In this document: positions 1 to 6,006 of the stretch, one piece after another
Layout: the number at the start of each line of letters is the position of its first letter
Numbering within the stretch: position 1 is the stretch's first letter
Assembly: GCA_031271525.1 (NCBI GenBank)
Contig: JAISVO010000077.1
Span: 1-11,337 of the forward strand
From: Oscillospiraceae bacterium
GTDB lineage: Bacteria; Bacillota; Clostridia; Oscillospirales; UBA929
Direction of reading: 5' to 3'
Length of the DNA stretch: 11,337 bases
Notes under the pieces: model-generated
Databases searched by the model: none
The model's input: the letters and a program-made list of their open reading frames with translations, nothing else
Told to the model about the DNA's origin: nothing
Position numbers and translations under genes: made by a program

Positions 1-15
1 TGCAACAACTTACGC

Positions 16-45
16 TTGACAAACCGGTCTCTTCTGTGGTATACT
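16..45 (+). promoter_or_regulatory. Sigma-A-type promoter of the B12-regulated operon
   Basis: A perfect -35 box TTGACA (16-21) is followed after 18 nt by TATACT (40-45), a good -10 box. Transcription would start near position 52, about 15 nt before the first paired base of the cobalamin riboswitch. The position just upstream of a riboswitch and two plus-strand genes makes the assignment strong. Confidence 0.85.
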
Positions 46-66
46 ATGCCAAACTAAATAATGGAC

Positions 67-276
67 ATATCGGTGCGCGTTCATAAAAACGCGAGAATAG
101 GGAATCGGGTGCAAATCCCAAACAGTCCTGCTGCCGTAATGACATAGTTTTTCCACACGCCAAGACGCGGAGCCACTGGGAAACAAAACCCCGGGAAGGC
201 GGAAAAACGGATTTGTCTCAGTCGGAAGACCTGCCGGTATCGTTCCACTTCACTCCACAGGATATGGAGCAGGTGG
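67..276 (+). promoter_or_regulatory. Cobalamin (B12) riboswitch
   Basis: The conserved boxes of the cobalamin aptamer are present in order: GGTGC (72-76), GGGAA (100-104), GGGTGCAAATCCC (107-119), GCTGC (130-134), AGCCACTG (171-178), GGGAAGGC (193-200) and AGTCGGAAGACCTGCC (220-235). P1 can form between ATATC (67-71) and GGTAT (236-240). A following hairpin (CCAC 245-248 with GTGG 273-276, CTCCA 253-257 with TGGAG 265-269) shows the loop CAGGA (258-262). This loop is exactly complementary to TCCTG (126-130), the expected L5-L13 kissing contact. Ligand binding should favour the downstream terminator and repress the two following genes. Confidence 0.95.
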
Positions 277-318
277 CTGACCGGGAAGACCGTCCCCCGG
301 TGTTGTTATGTTGCTTAG

Positions 319-353
319 CCCCTCAGTCCTGTGAGACTGAGGGGTATTTTTCT
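319..353 (+). terminator. Riboswitch-controlled intrinsic terminator
   Basis: CCCCTCAGTC (319-328) and GACTGAGGGG (335-344) form a perfect 10-bp stem with the loop CTGTGA, followed by TATTTTTCTT. It lies between the cobalamin aptamer and the first start codon, so it is the expression platform. A possible competing antiterminator pairs GGCTGA (275-280) with TCAGTC (323-328) or with TTAGCC (315-320). Either pairing would use bases of the regulatory hairpin 245-276, linking B12 binding to termination. The terminator is seen directly; the antiterminator is inferred. Confidence 0.9.
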
Positions 354-369
354 TAAAGGAGAAAGGGCA

Positions 370-765
370 ATGACAAAACAGACAAGGCAAATCTTAGCGG
401 TCATCCTCGGGCTGATTATCCTCGCGGGCGCGTTCACGGCGGTCTGGTTCTTCACCCGCCCCGAAACGCAGACGGGGGAGAAAGCGCTCCATATCGACAT
501 CGTCATGGGCGGCGAAACCGAGTCGATTGACTTCCGCACCGACGCGGAGTTCCTGCGCCAAGCGCTGGAAGAGCAGAACCTGATCGAGGGCACCGAGAGC
601 GCATACGGTTTGATGGTGACGAGCGTCAAGGGGCTGACCGCCGACGAGGCGAAACAGGAGTTCTGGCAGTTCAAGAAAAACGGCGAGGATATGATGGAGG
701 GCGTTGATACCACCACCGTCGCGGACGGCGACAACTTCACCATCACCCTGACCACCTGGAGCTGA
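370..765 (+). CDS. Membrane-anchored DUF4430 (transcobalamin C-terminal-like) protein
   Basis: A 131-residue protein with one N-terminal hydrophobic helix (about residues 8-28) and no lipobox cysteine, so it is probably a signal anchor with the rest outside the cell. Residues about 50-130 fit DUF4430. A stretch resembling the family's 'start, helix, yGxxItsIdG' part (SAYGLMVTSVKGL) is followed by a W-x-F-x-x-N-G-E segment and a closing V-A-D-G-D strand. This domain is related to the C-terminal domain of transcobalamin and intrinsic factor and occurs in bacterial surface and cobalamin-uptake contexts. I chose ATG 370 because AAAGGAG (355-361) lies 8 nt upstream; an in-frame GTG at 331 lies inside the terminator. 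It is the first gene after a B12 riboswitch and is followed 5 nt later by an ECF S component. Capture or delivery of a corrinoid is an inference. Confidence 0.8.
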   Translation: MTKQTRQILAVILGLIILAGAFTAVWFFTRPETQTGEKALHIDIVMGGETESIDFRTDAEFLRQALEEQNLIEGTESAYGLMVTSVKGLTADEAKQEFWQFKKNGEDMMEGVDTTTVADGDNFTITLTTWS

Positions 766-770
766 TCCGG

Positions 771-1286
771 ATGAACATGCAAAAGGCTCGAACAGTCGCG
801 GCGCTGGCGGTCAGCGCCGCGCTGCTGTTTGGGTTTCAGGTGGCAAAAGCGGCCTTCCTGCCCTTTCTGCCCAATATCGAGACGGTCAGCCTATTGGTCA
901 TGCTCTTCACCGTCACCTTCCGGCGGAACGTCCTGTTTGTCATCTACCTCTTTGTCCTGCTGGAGGGATTTTACTACGGCTTCGCCATGTGGTGGATCAC
1001 ATACCTCTATGTCTGGGCGATCCTTGCCGCCGTGACATGGCTCGTAAAGGCACACGACAACATATGGCTGATGGCCGCCGTGTCGGGTGTGTTTGGGCTG
1101 TTCTTCGGCGCGCTGGACGCGATCCCTTACCTGTTTATCGGCGGGCTCCCTTCCGCAGCCGCCCGCTGGATTTCGGGGATCCCCTTTGACCTGACCCACT
1201 GCGCCGGAAATTTTGTGCTCTGCCTCGTCCTGTGGAACCCACTGCGCCGGGTTCTCACCTACAGCGTATCAAAACTGAAGGGCTGA
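771..1286 (+). CDS. ECF transporter S component, B12-regulated
   Basis: A 171-residue hydrophobic protein with about six membrane segments (roughly residues 9-27, 38-50, 54-70, 74-93, 97-120, 141-160), the size and layout of an ECF (energy-coupling factor) substrate-binding S component. The first helix carries an A-x-x-x-A pattern (A13, A17) of the kind used to dock on EcfT. No EcfA, EcfA' or EcfT gene lies nearby, so it would be a group II S unit sharing a module encoded elsewhere. GGAG (758-761) precedes ATG 771 by 9 nt; a second in-frame ATG lies at 777. The upstream cobalamin riboswitch and DUF4430 partner suggest cobalamin or a precursor as substrate, but the sequence alone does not prove it. 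The 3' end overlaps the convergent gatB by 18 bp. Confidence 0.82.
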   Translation: MNMQKARTVAALAVSAALLFGFQVAKAAFLPFLPNIETVSLLVMLFTVTFRRNVLFVIYLFVLLEGFYYGFAMWWITYLYVWAILAAVTWLVKAHDNIWLMAAVSGVFGLFFGALDAIPYLFIGGLPSAAARWISGIPFDLTHCAGNFVLCLVLWNPLRRVLTYSVSKLKG

Positions 1287-2699
1287 ACTCAGTCGCTCGC
1301 CGACAACCTTCGGATCGGCTTTGCCGCCGAGGGAGCGCATAACCTGACCCATCAGGAACCCGATTACCTTTTCATTGCCGCCCCGATACTCCTCAACAGA
1401 CTTTTTCTGTTGAGATAAGACCGTCCGGATGGCCTCGTCAATCGCCCCCGTGTCGTTGACGAGCCCCAGATTGTTCTTTCGAACGTAATCCTCTGGGTCG
1501 ATTCCCTCGGTCAGCACCAACTTAAGCAGCTTTTTGCCGACATTCCGATTGATCACCTTTTCCTCGACCAGCTCGAGGAGTTTCGCGAATTTTCCGCTGT
1601 CGATCGCAATATCGTCCTCACCCTTGTTATCCCCCTTCGCGACGGCGAGGAGCTCAACGACGATCCAATGGACGACCTCTTTGGGGTTATTAAAGGCCGC
1701 TGTCGTCGTATCGAAAATGTCCGAGAGGTTTTTGCTCCCGGTGATGATCCTGCTGTCGGCTTCGGGAAGCCCGAGGGGGCCCACCATCCGGGCGTATTTT
1801 TCGTGCGCCGGCTCGGGAAGACTGTTCCGCACACGCTCGATCCAGTCTTCGCCGATCCGGATCGGCATGATCTCAGGGTTTGGGAAGTAGCGGTAATCGT
1901 TGGCGTTCTCCTTCTCCCGCATCGGAAAGGTCTCGCCGAGGTCGTCGTCCCAGCGGCGGGTCTCTTGAATCAGCGTCTCGCTCCCCGTTTCCAGCGCGTC
2001 GATGTGCCGCTGTGCTTCATATTCAATGGCGGCGGCGATCGCCTTGAGGGAGTTCATGTTCTTGATCTCGGCGCGGACCCCGAGCGCGTGTGAGCCCACC
2101 TCCCGCACCGAGAGGTTGACATCGCACCGCATCGAGCCCTCCTGCATCTTGCAGTCGCTCACCCCGGCAAAGCTCAAAAGCGACCGGAGCTTTTCTAGGT
2201 ACGCCACCACCTCCGCCGCCGTACGGAAGTCCGCATTGCTGACGATTTCAACCAGCGGCACCGAGGTGCGGTTGAAGTCCACCAGAGTAGAGCGCGCGTC
2301 GTGGATCAGCTTCCCGGCGTCCTCCTCGATGTGGATCTGTTTGAGGGTGATCGTTTTTGCCCCCGCGCCGGTTTCGATCTCCACCCGCCCGTTCCGGCAG
2401 ATGGGGGCGGTGATCTGGGTGATCTGGTAACCCGTCGGCAGGTCGGGGTAGAAGTAATTCTTCTTGTCAAAGGTCATCACCGGGGTGATCTCGCTGTTCG
2501 TGACAATTGCGGCGGCAATCCCCAGTTCCACGGCGCGTCTGTTCGCGACGGCGGGCATCCCCGGGGCTCCCGAGCAGGCCGGGCAGACGTGCTCGTTCGG
2601 CCCCCCGCCAAACTTCGCCGGGCAGGAGCAGAAAAGCTTCGTCTCGGTGGCCAACTCCGCGTGGACCTCCAGCCCCATCACAACCTCATACCGTCTCAT
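1269..2699 (-). CDS. gatB: Asp-tRNA(Asn)/Glu-tRNA(Gln) amidotransferase subunit B
   Basis: A full-length 476-residue GatB, which phosphorylates the Asp (or Glu) on misacylated tRNA and replaces the phosphate with ammonia. The opening Y-E-V-V-M-G-L-E-V-H gives the metal-site residues Glu11 and His13. Zinc-knuckle cysteines are C24, C26, C39 and C42. FDKKNYFYPDLPTGYQ (about 77-92) is the family hallmark, HIEEDAGK lies at 123-130, and Glu211 sits in E-I-K-N-M-N-S. The C-terminal tRNA-binding tail domain is present (FLMGQVMRSLGGKADPK). ATG 2699-2697 overlaps the TGA of the GatA-like gene as ATGA, indicating translational coupling. The kinase/transamidase site looks intact although the partner glutaminase subunit is not. 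The last 18 bp overlap the convergent S-component gene, with no terminator visible. Confidence 0.97.
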   Translation of the reverse strand: MRRYEVVMGLEVHAELATETKLFCSCPAKFGGGPNEHVCPACSGAPGMPAVANRRAVELGIAAAIVTNSEITPVMTFDKKNYFYPDLPTGYQITQITAPICRNGRVEIETGAGAKTITLKQIHIEEDAGKLIHDARSTLVDFNRTSVPLVEIVSNADFRTAAEVVAYLEKLRSLLSFAGVSDCKMQEGSMRCDVNLSVREVGSHALGVRAEIKNMNSLKAIAAAIEYEAQRHIDALETGSETLIQETRRWDDDLGETFPMREKENANDYRYFPNPEIMPIRIGEDWIERVRNSLPEPAHEKYARMVGPLGLPEADSRIITGSKNLSDIFDTTTAAFNNPKEVVHWIVVELLAVAKGDNKGEDDIAIDSGKFAKLLELVEEKVINRNVGKKLLKLVLTEGIDPEDYVRKNNLGLVNDTGAIDEAIRTVLSQQKKSVEEYRGGNEKVIGFLMGQVMRSLGGKADPKVVGERLSSALQF

Positions 2700-3580
2700 A
2701 GCACCGCCTCCATCGCTTTCAGCAGGACTCCCTCGTTCTTCACGTTCGCCGCGAGCTGCACCGAGCCGAATGTAAGCGACGGCAACCCGGCCAGAACCGG
2801 CAGGGGGTTGTCAACCGGGAGCGCCAGCACGTCGAACCTGTCAAACGGAAGCGATTCCCTGATCAGCCTCCGGATCCGCATCGCCTTGTCATACAGCGCA
2901 TCATAGTGTTCCTTGGAAAGCACCAGACACCCCATCAGGACAGCCAACTTGGCGGCAAGCCCAAACCCCTCGGAACGGGTCTTGATATACATCCCGTCCA
3001 GCCCGGTATACCCTTCAGCGCGGAAGCCGAGCTTGACCCCGTCATACCGGCTGAGGTTGCCGCTGATTTCCGCGAACGCCAAGATGTTCAGCACCGACTG
3101 ATACAGCTCGGCGTAGGGAAGCGCTCCTTCGTGCAGCCGTACAGGCGCGTCCGGTTTATCATACCGGCAGTTTGTCTCAGGAAACATCGCGCCGTCCTTT
3201 TCGTCCTTTCCGGCGATTTTCTCCAAAAGGGAAAACCCTTCGGCGAGGTCGCCGCAGACAATGCAGATTTGGTCCATCGAGCAGGCGGTGGGGATCAGCC
3301 CGTACCGCGATACCGTCCCGTAGGTCGGACGGAGGGTGTATAGCCCCCGTTTCGCAGCCAGTATACGGATGTGCCCGAAGTCATCGTTACAAAGAAGGGT
3401 GCCGTCCGGTAGTTCATCGGGCGGCTCCAGACCGAATTCGCCCAGCCTCACCTGTGCGGTCTCCCCGCCCAGCCGGGTGACGGCCTCAGCGTCGTAGGGC
3501 GCGACATAGCCCTCTAAAATCTTCGACCCGGCGGTTGCGGGCTTGCCCTTTTGCAAGATACTGTCGTCGATATAGATCAA
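2696..3580 (-). CDS. Shortened GatA-like subunit lacking the amidase catalytic triad
   Basis: GatA is normally a glutaminase of about 485 residues that feeds ammonia to GatB. This protein has about 294 residues yet clearly descends from GatA: SKILEGYVAPYDAE near the start, LRPTYGTVSRYGLIP (about 86-100), NLSRYDGVKLGF and RSEGFG further on, and LAGLP near the end. The catalytic residues are gone. Counting from the GTG at 3589, the Lys of I-K-D-N-I is Asp8 (I-D-D-S-I), the G-G-S-S-G-G-S segment with the cis-Ser is deleted, and the nucleophile Ser of G-G-S-I-R is His73 (F-G-H-I-R). The N-terminal helical part (about 70 residues) and several internal stretches are also missing. The frame is open, and the gene sits between intact gatC and gatB with a 4-nt overlap into gatB, so it looks maintained rather than decaying. 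TTG 3580 is preferred because AGGAGG (3590-3595) ends 9 nt upstream; the GTG at 3589 touches the Shine-Dalgarno site. A structural or tRNA-positioning role is inferred. Confidence 0.85.
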   Translation of the reverse strand: MIYIDDSILQKGKPATAGSKILEGYVAPYDAEAVTRLGGETAQVRLGEFGLEPPDELPDGTLLCNDDFGHIRILAAKRGLYTLRPTYGTVSRYGLIPTACSMDQICIVCGDLAEGFSLLEKIAGKDEKDGAMFPETNCRYDKPDAPVRLHEGALPYAELYQSVLNILAFAEISGNLSRYDGVKLGFRAEGYTGLDGMYIKTRSEGFGLAAKLAVLMGCLVLSKEHYDALYDKAMRIRRLIRESLPFDRFDVLALPVDNPLPVLAGLPSLTFGSVQLAANVKNEGVLLKAMEAVL

Positions 3581-3589
3581 TCCGCTCAC

Positions 3590-3595
3590 CCTCCT
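3590..3595 (-). promoter_or_regulatory. Ribosome binding site deciding the GatA-like start
   Basis: On the minus strand the gatC stop and the next Shine-Dalgarno site are fused as TGAGGAGG (3597-3590). The GTG at 3589-3587 follows with no spacer, so it is a poor start. TTG 3580-3578 is 9 nt away. The arrangement implies that ribosomes finishing gatC restart on the GatA-like gene. Confidence 0.65.
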
Positions 3596-3867
3596 CAGTC
3601 CAGTGTCTTGGGTACGGCAAAATAGCCGCCCGACGTTTCGGGCGCGCCGGCCAGCAAAACGTCCCGGGAAATTGCCTGACTGACGGTATCCTCCCGGAGG
3701 ACGTTCTCAATGCCGAGAACCGATACCATCGGCGCGACCCCCTCGGTGTTAACGGTTTCGATCGCGTAAAAGCTTTCGAGCAGGGCTTCGGCCCGCCTGA
3801 TTGCTGTCTCCCGCTCGTTTTCGGAAAGACAGAGCTTTGCCATAGCTTCAAACGGTCGCAAATCCAT
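3595..3867 (-). CDS. gatC: Asp-tRNA(Asn)/Glu-tRNA(Gln) amidotransferase subunit C
   Basis: A 90-residue GatC, the small clamp that wraps around the GatA-GatB interface and stabilises the complex. The N-terminal helical part (AMAKLCLSENERE) leads to the family core VNTEGVAPMVSV, then NVLRED and the C-terminal LLAGAPETSGGYFAVPKTLD, all typical. ATG 3867 is chosen because AAAGGTG (3876-3882), inside the last codons of aspS, lies 8 nt upstream. A GTG at 3873-3871 overlaps the aspS stop as GTGA but is only 2 nt from that site, so it is the less likely start. The gene is second in the aspS-gatC-gatA-like-gatB operon and is full length, in contrast to the subunit that follows. Confidence 0.95.
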   Translation of the reverse strand: MDLRPFEAMAKLCLSENERETAIRRAEALLESFYAIETVNTEGVAPMVSVLGIENVLREDTVSQAISRDVLLAGAPETSGGYFAVPKTLD

Positions 3868-3869
3868 AA

Positions 3870-5621
3870 TCACCGCACCTTTATATGAATTTCACGGAGC
3901 TGTCTCTCGGTCACAGTCCCCGGCGCGCCCAGCAACAGGTCCTGCGCGTTGCCGTTCATAGGGAAGGCAACAACCTCCCGGATGTTCTCTGTGCCGGTCA
4001 GAAGCATGATGATCCGGTCCAACCCGGGAGCCATCCCGGCGTGGGGCGGCGCGCCATATTTGAACGCGTTGAAGAGAGCGGAGAATTTCTCCTCAAGGAC
4101 CTCTTGGCTATAGCCCGCAATCTCAAACGCCTTAACCATGATATCGGGCCGGTGGTTCCGCACCGCCCCGGAGGACAGCTCCACCCCGTTGCAGACGATG
4201 TCGTACTGATATGCCTTGACATCGAGCGGGTCTTGCGTCGTCAGCGCTTCCATCTCCCCCTGCGGCATGGAGAAGGGGTTGTGGGTGAAGGTGATGCCGC
4301 CCGTCTCCTCGTCGATCCCGTACATCGGGAAGTCGGTGACAAAGCAGAAGGTAAACGCGCCGTTGTCGATCAAGTCCAGCCGCTTCGCGAGTTCGGTGCG
4401 GATCTGCCCCGCGAATTTATCCACAAGCTTCGCGGTGTCGCTGATGAAGAAAAGGGTGTCGTTTTCATGGAGCGACAGCTTTGCAATCAGCTCCCGCTGC
4501 TTTTCTTCGGTGAGGAATTTCACGATCGGACCCTTTAGCTCTGCCCCCGGCAGCACCGAGATGTAGCCAAGCCCTTTCATCCCCACCTCGCCGGTGGCGT
4601 AGCTCAGCATTTTTTCATAGAAGGATTTGGGGAGGTTCACACTGTTGCCGGCGACAATCCCCCGTACGGGGTTTCCTTTGAAGGGGGCGAAGTCCGCCTC
4701 GGCGAAGAAGGCGGTCAGATCCTCAATGATCAGCGGGTTCCGCAGGTCGGGCTTATCGGTGCCGTATTTCAGCATACACTCGGCGTAGGTGAGGCGCGGG
4801 AAGGGCGGGGGAGCGACAACCCGCCAATCTGCGAATTTTTCAAAGGTGTCATACAAAACCTTTTCCGCGACCTCGAAGACATCGTCTTGGGTCGCGAACG
4901 CCATTTCGAAGTCGAGCTGATAAAACTCGCCGGGAGAGCGGTCAGCTCGGGCGTCCTCATCCCGGAAGCAGGGGGCGATCTGGTAGTATTTGTCGAACCC
5001 GGACGCCATCAGGAGCTGCTTGAACTGCTGCGGCGCTTGGGGCAGGGCGTAGAACATCCCTTTATGCTTCCGGCTGGGCACCAAATAGTCCCGCGCCCCT
5101 TCGGGTGACGAAGAGGTGAGGATGGGGGTTTGAATCTCCAGAAAGCCCAGTTCCTCCATCTTCGCCCGGAGAAAGCGGGTGATTTCAGAGCGGAGGACGA
5201 TCCGCTCATGGACCTCCGGATTCCGCAGGTCCAAGAAGCGGTATTTTAAGCGTAAGTCCTCCCGGCTCTGGGTCGATATCCCGATCTCGAACGGCAGCTG
5301 CGGATTGCTCACCTCGCCGAGCACGGTGAGGGAGTCGGCTTTGAGCTCCATTTCCCCGGTTGGCAGCTTAGGGTTGACCGTATCGGCGTCCCGCTTTCGG
5401 AAACGCCCGCCGACAGCGACAACCGTTTCGCGCGGGATACCCTTCATCAATGTTTCGTCGTTGAAAACGACCTGTGTCACCCCATAGTGGTCGCGCAGAT
5501 CGACGAAGATCACTCCGCCGTGGTCCCGTATGGTATCCACCCAACCCGCCAATTTGACGGTTTCGCCGACATGGCCGACCCGCGCTTCCCCGCAGGTATG
5601 GGTTCTGTATTGGTTCTTCAT
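3870..5621 (-). CDS. aspS: Aspartyl-tRNA synthetase, probably non-discriminating
   Basis: A 583-residue class II synthetase that charges tRNA-Asp, and here probably also tRNA-Asn. The N-terminal OB-fold anticodon domain (about 1-105) holds IRDHGGVIFVDLRD, with His34 where discriminating enzymes such as E. coli have Leu. Work on Pseudomonas aeruginosa AspRS links this His to tRNA-Asn acceptance. The flipping loop and amino-acid site lie at about 182-205 (PSRKHKGMFYALPQAPQQF). Motif 2 is at 219-241 (FRDEDARADRSPGEFYQLD) and motif 3 at 523-541 (GAPPHAGMAPGLDRI). The extra Gly in motif 2 and the A-P-G-L-D-R form resemble, from memory, the alpha-proteobacterial subtype. The frame is open upstream to 5942, but that part crosses the T-box; ATG 5621 begins at the family's usual N-terminus. 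Its Shine-Dalgarno site is weak (GGGG). First gene of the T-box operon, followed directly by gatC. Confidence 0.96.
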   Translation of the reverse strand: MKNQYRTHTCGEARVGHVGETVKLAGWVDTIRDHGGVIFVDLRDHYGVTQVVFNDETLMKGIPRETVVAVGGRFRKRDADTVNPKLPTGEMELKADSLTVLGEVSNPQLPFEIGISTQSREDLRLKYRFLDLRNPEVHERIVLRSEITRFLRAKMEELGFLEIQTPILTSSSPEGARDYLVPSRKHKGMFYALPQAPQQFKQLLMASGFDKYYQIAPCFRDEDARADRSPGEFYQLDFEMAFATQDDVFEVAEKVLYDTFEKFADWRVVAPPPFPRLTYAECMLKYGTDKPDLRNPLIIEDLTAFFAEADFAPFKGNPVRGIVAGNSVNLPKSFYEKMLSYATGEVGMKGLGYISVLPGAELKGPIVKFLTEEKQRELIAKLSLHENDTLFFISDTAKLVDKFAGQIRTELAKRLDLIDNGAFTFCFVTDFPMYGIDEETGGITFTHNPFSMPQGEMEALTTQDPLDVKAYQYDIVCNGVELSSGAVRNHRPDIMVKAFEIAGYSQEVLEEKFSALFNAFKYGAPPHAGMAPGLDRIIMLLTGTENIREVVAFPMNGNAQDLLLGAPGTVTERQLREIHIKVR

Positions 5622-5684
5622 GGTTACGTACCCCGCTTTCTCGTCCGTTCGCCTCCAGCGACCCAATCTTTTCTGAGTATAAGC

Positions 5685-5731
5685 AAAAACCTCAAAAACA
5701 GTCATGAATATCATGAAGACTGTTCTTGAGG
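5685..5731 (-). terminator. T-box-controlled intrinsic terminator upstream of aspS
   Basis: On the minus strand CCTCAAGAACAG (5731-5720) pairs with CTGTTTTTGAGG (5701-5690) over 12 bp with one G-U pair. The stem is capped by TCATGA/TCATGA (5716-5711 with 5707-5702) around the 3-nt loop TAT. TTTTT (5689-5685) follows. Its 5' arm shares bases with the CCCT (5732-5729) needed for the T-box antiterminator, so the two structures are mutually exclusive. Confidence 0.93.
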
Positions 5732-5734
5732 GAC

Positions 5735-5923
5735 GGAGGTTAACCCCCTCCGCGGTGCCACCCTGCATTGGCGCACTTATGTACGCGCGCCCAACTCTAC
5801 GGTATTCGGTTTTGTTTATTTTGCGAAGTAGAGCTGTTGCCGCGTGTGCCCGTCCCGGCCGGCGCTTCCAGCCGCGGCGCCGGTTCTCTTGCGGGACGTA
5901 TGTTGCCGCGCGGGGTCTCTTCC
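5735..5923 (-). promoter_or_regulatory. T-box riboswitch leader of the aspS-gatC-gatA-like-gatB operon
   Basis: The minus strand holds the T-box consensus AGGGTGGCACCGCG (5764-5751). Its bulge TGGC pairs with an uncharged tRNA end whose discriminator is G, as in tRNA-Asn and tRNA-Asp, and unlike His (C) or Leu (A). CGGAGG/CCTCCG and AGGG/CCCT build the antiterminator. Stem III is TTGG-CGCGC (5794-5785, one bulged G) with GTGCGCCAA (5776-5768). Stem I starts with GAAGAGA (5922-5916) closing on TCTaCTTC (5832-5825). It continues through CCGCG/CGCGG and CGTCCCG/CGGGACG to an apical hairpin CCGGCGC/GCGCCGG. The best specifier candidate is AAC (5838-5836, Asn) followed by A and the closing helix; this register is uncertain. 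Uncharged tRNA should allow read-through. Confidence 0.9.
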
Positions 5924-5930
5924 AAAATGC

Positions 5931-5959
5931 AGTATGGCACAAAAAACTTGGGTTGTCAA
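5931..5959 (-). promoter_or_regulatory. Sigma-A-type promoter of the aspS operon
   Basis: On the minus strand TTGACA (5959-5954) is followed after 17 nt by CATACT (5936-5931). Transcription would begin near 5923, right at the base of T-box stem I. It lies between the leuS stop and aspS, so aspS-gatCAB has its own start and need not depend on the leuS operon. Confidence 0.85.
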
Positions 5960-6006
5960 GTGGGGGAAGAGGATATTTTTGTCCGGGTGTGTTCTCTGGG
6001 CGTCTC

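Noticed and set aside
331..369. An upstream GTG start for the DUF4430 gene.
   Set aside because: It lies in the loop of the riboswitch terminator, while ATG 370 has a well-spaced Shine-Dalgarno site.
2696..3589. The GatA-like gene as a pseudogene or sequencing artefact.
   Set aside because: The frame is open from a good ribosome site to an ATGA overlap with gatB, several separate regions are shortened without frame loss, and the conserved scaffold blocks remain. Decay or a single error would not give this pattern.
5622..5684. A possible leader peptide or small gene between the T-box terminator and aspS.
   Set aside because: I see no start codon with a usable ribosome site; GGAGG near 5655 has no start codon behind it at a fitting distance.
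5844..5850. CAC (His) or GGC (Gly) as the T-box specifier codon in the loop GGCACA.
   Set aside because: tRNA-His has discriminator C and tRNA-Gly has U in most bacteria, neither pairing with the C of the UGGC bulge, and neither fits the operon.
5622..5942. The N-terminal extension of aspS giving a 690-residue protein.
   Set aside because: It runs across the T-box, its terminator and the transcription start, and adds nothing similar to AspRS.
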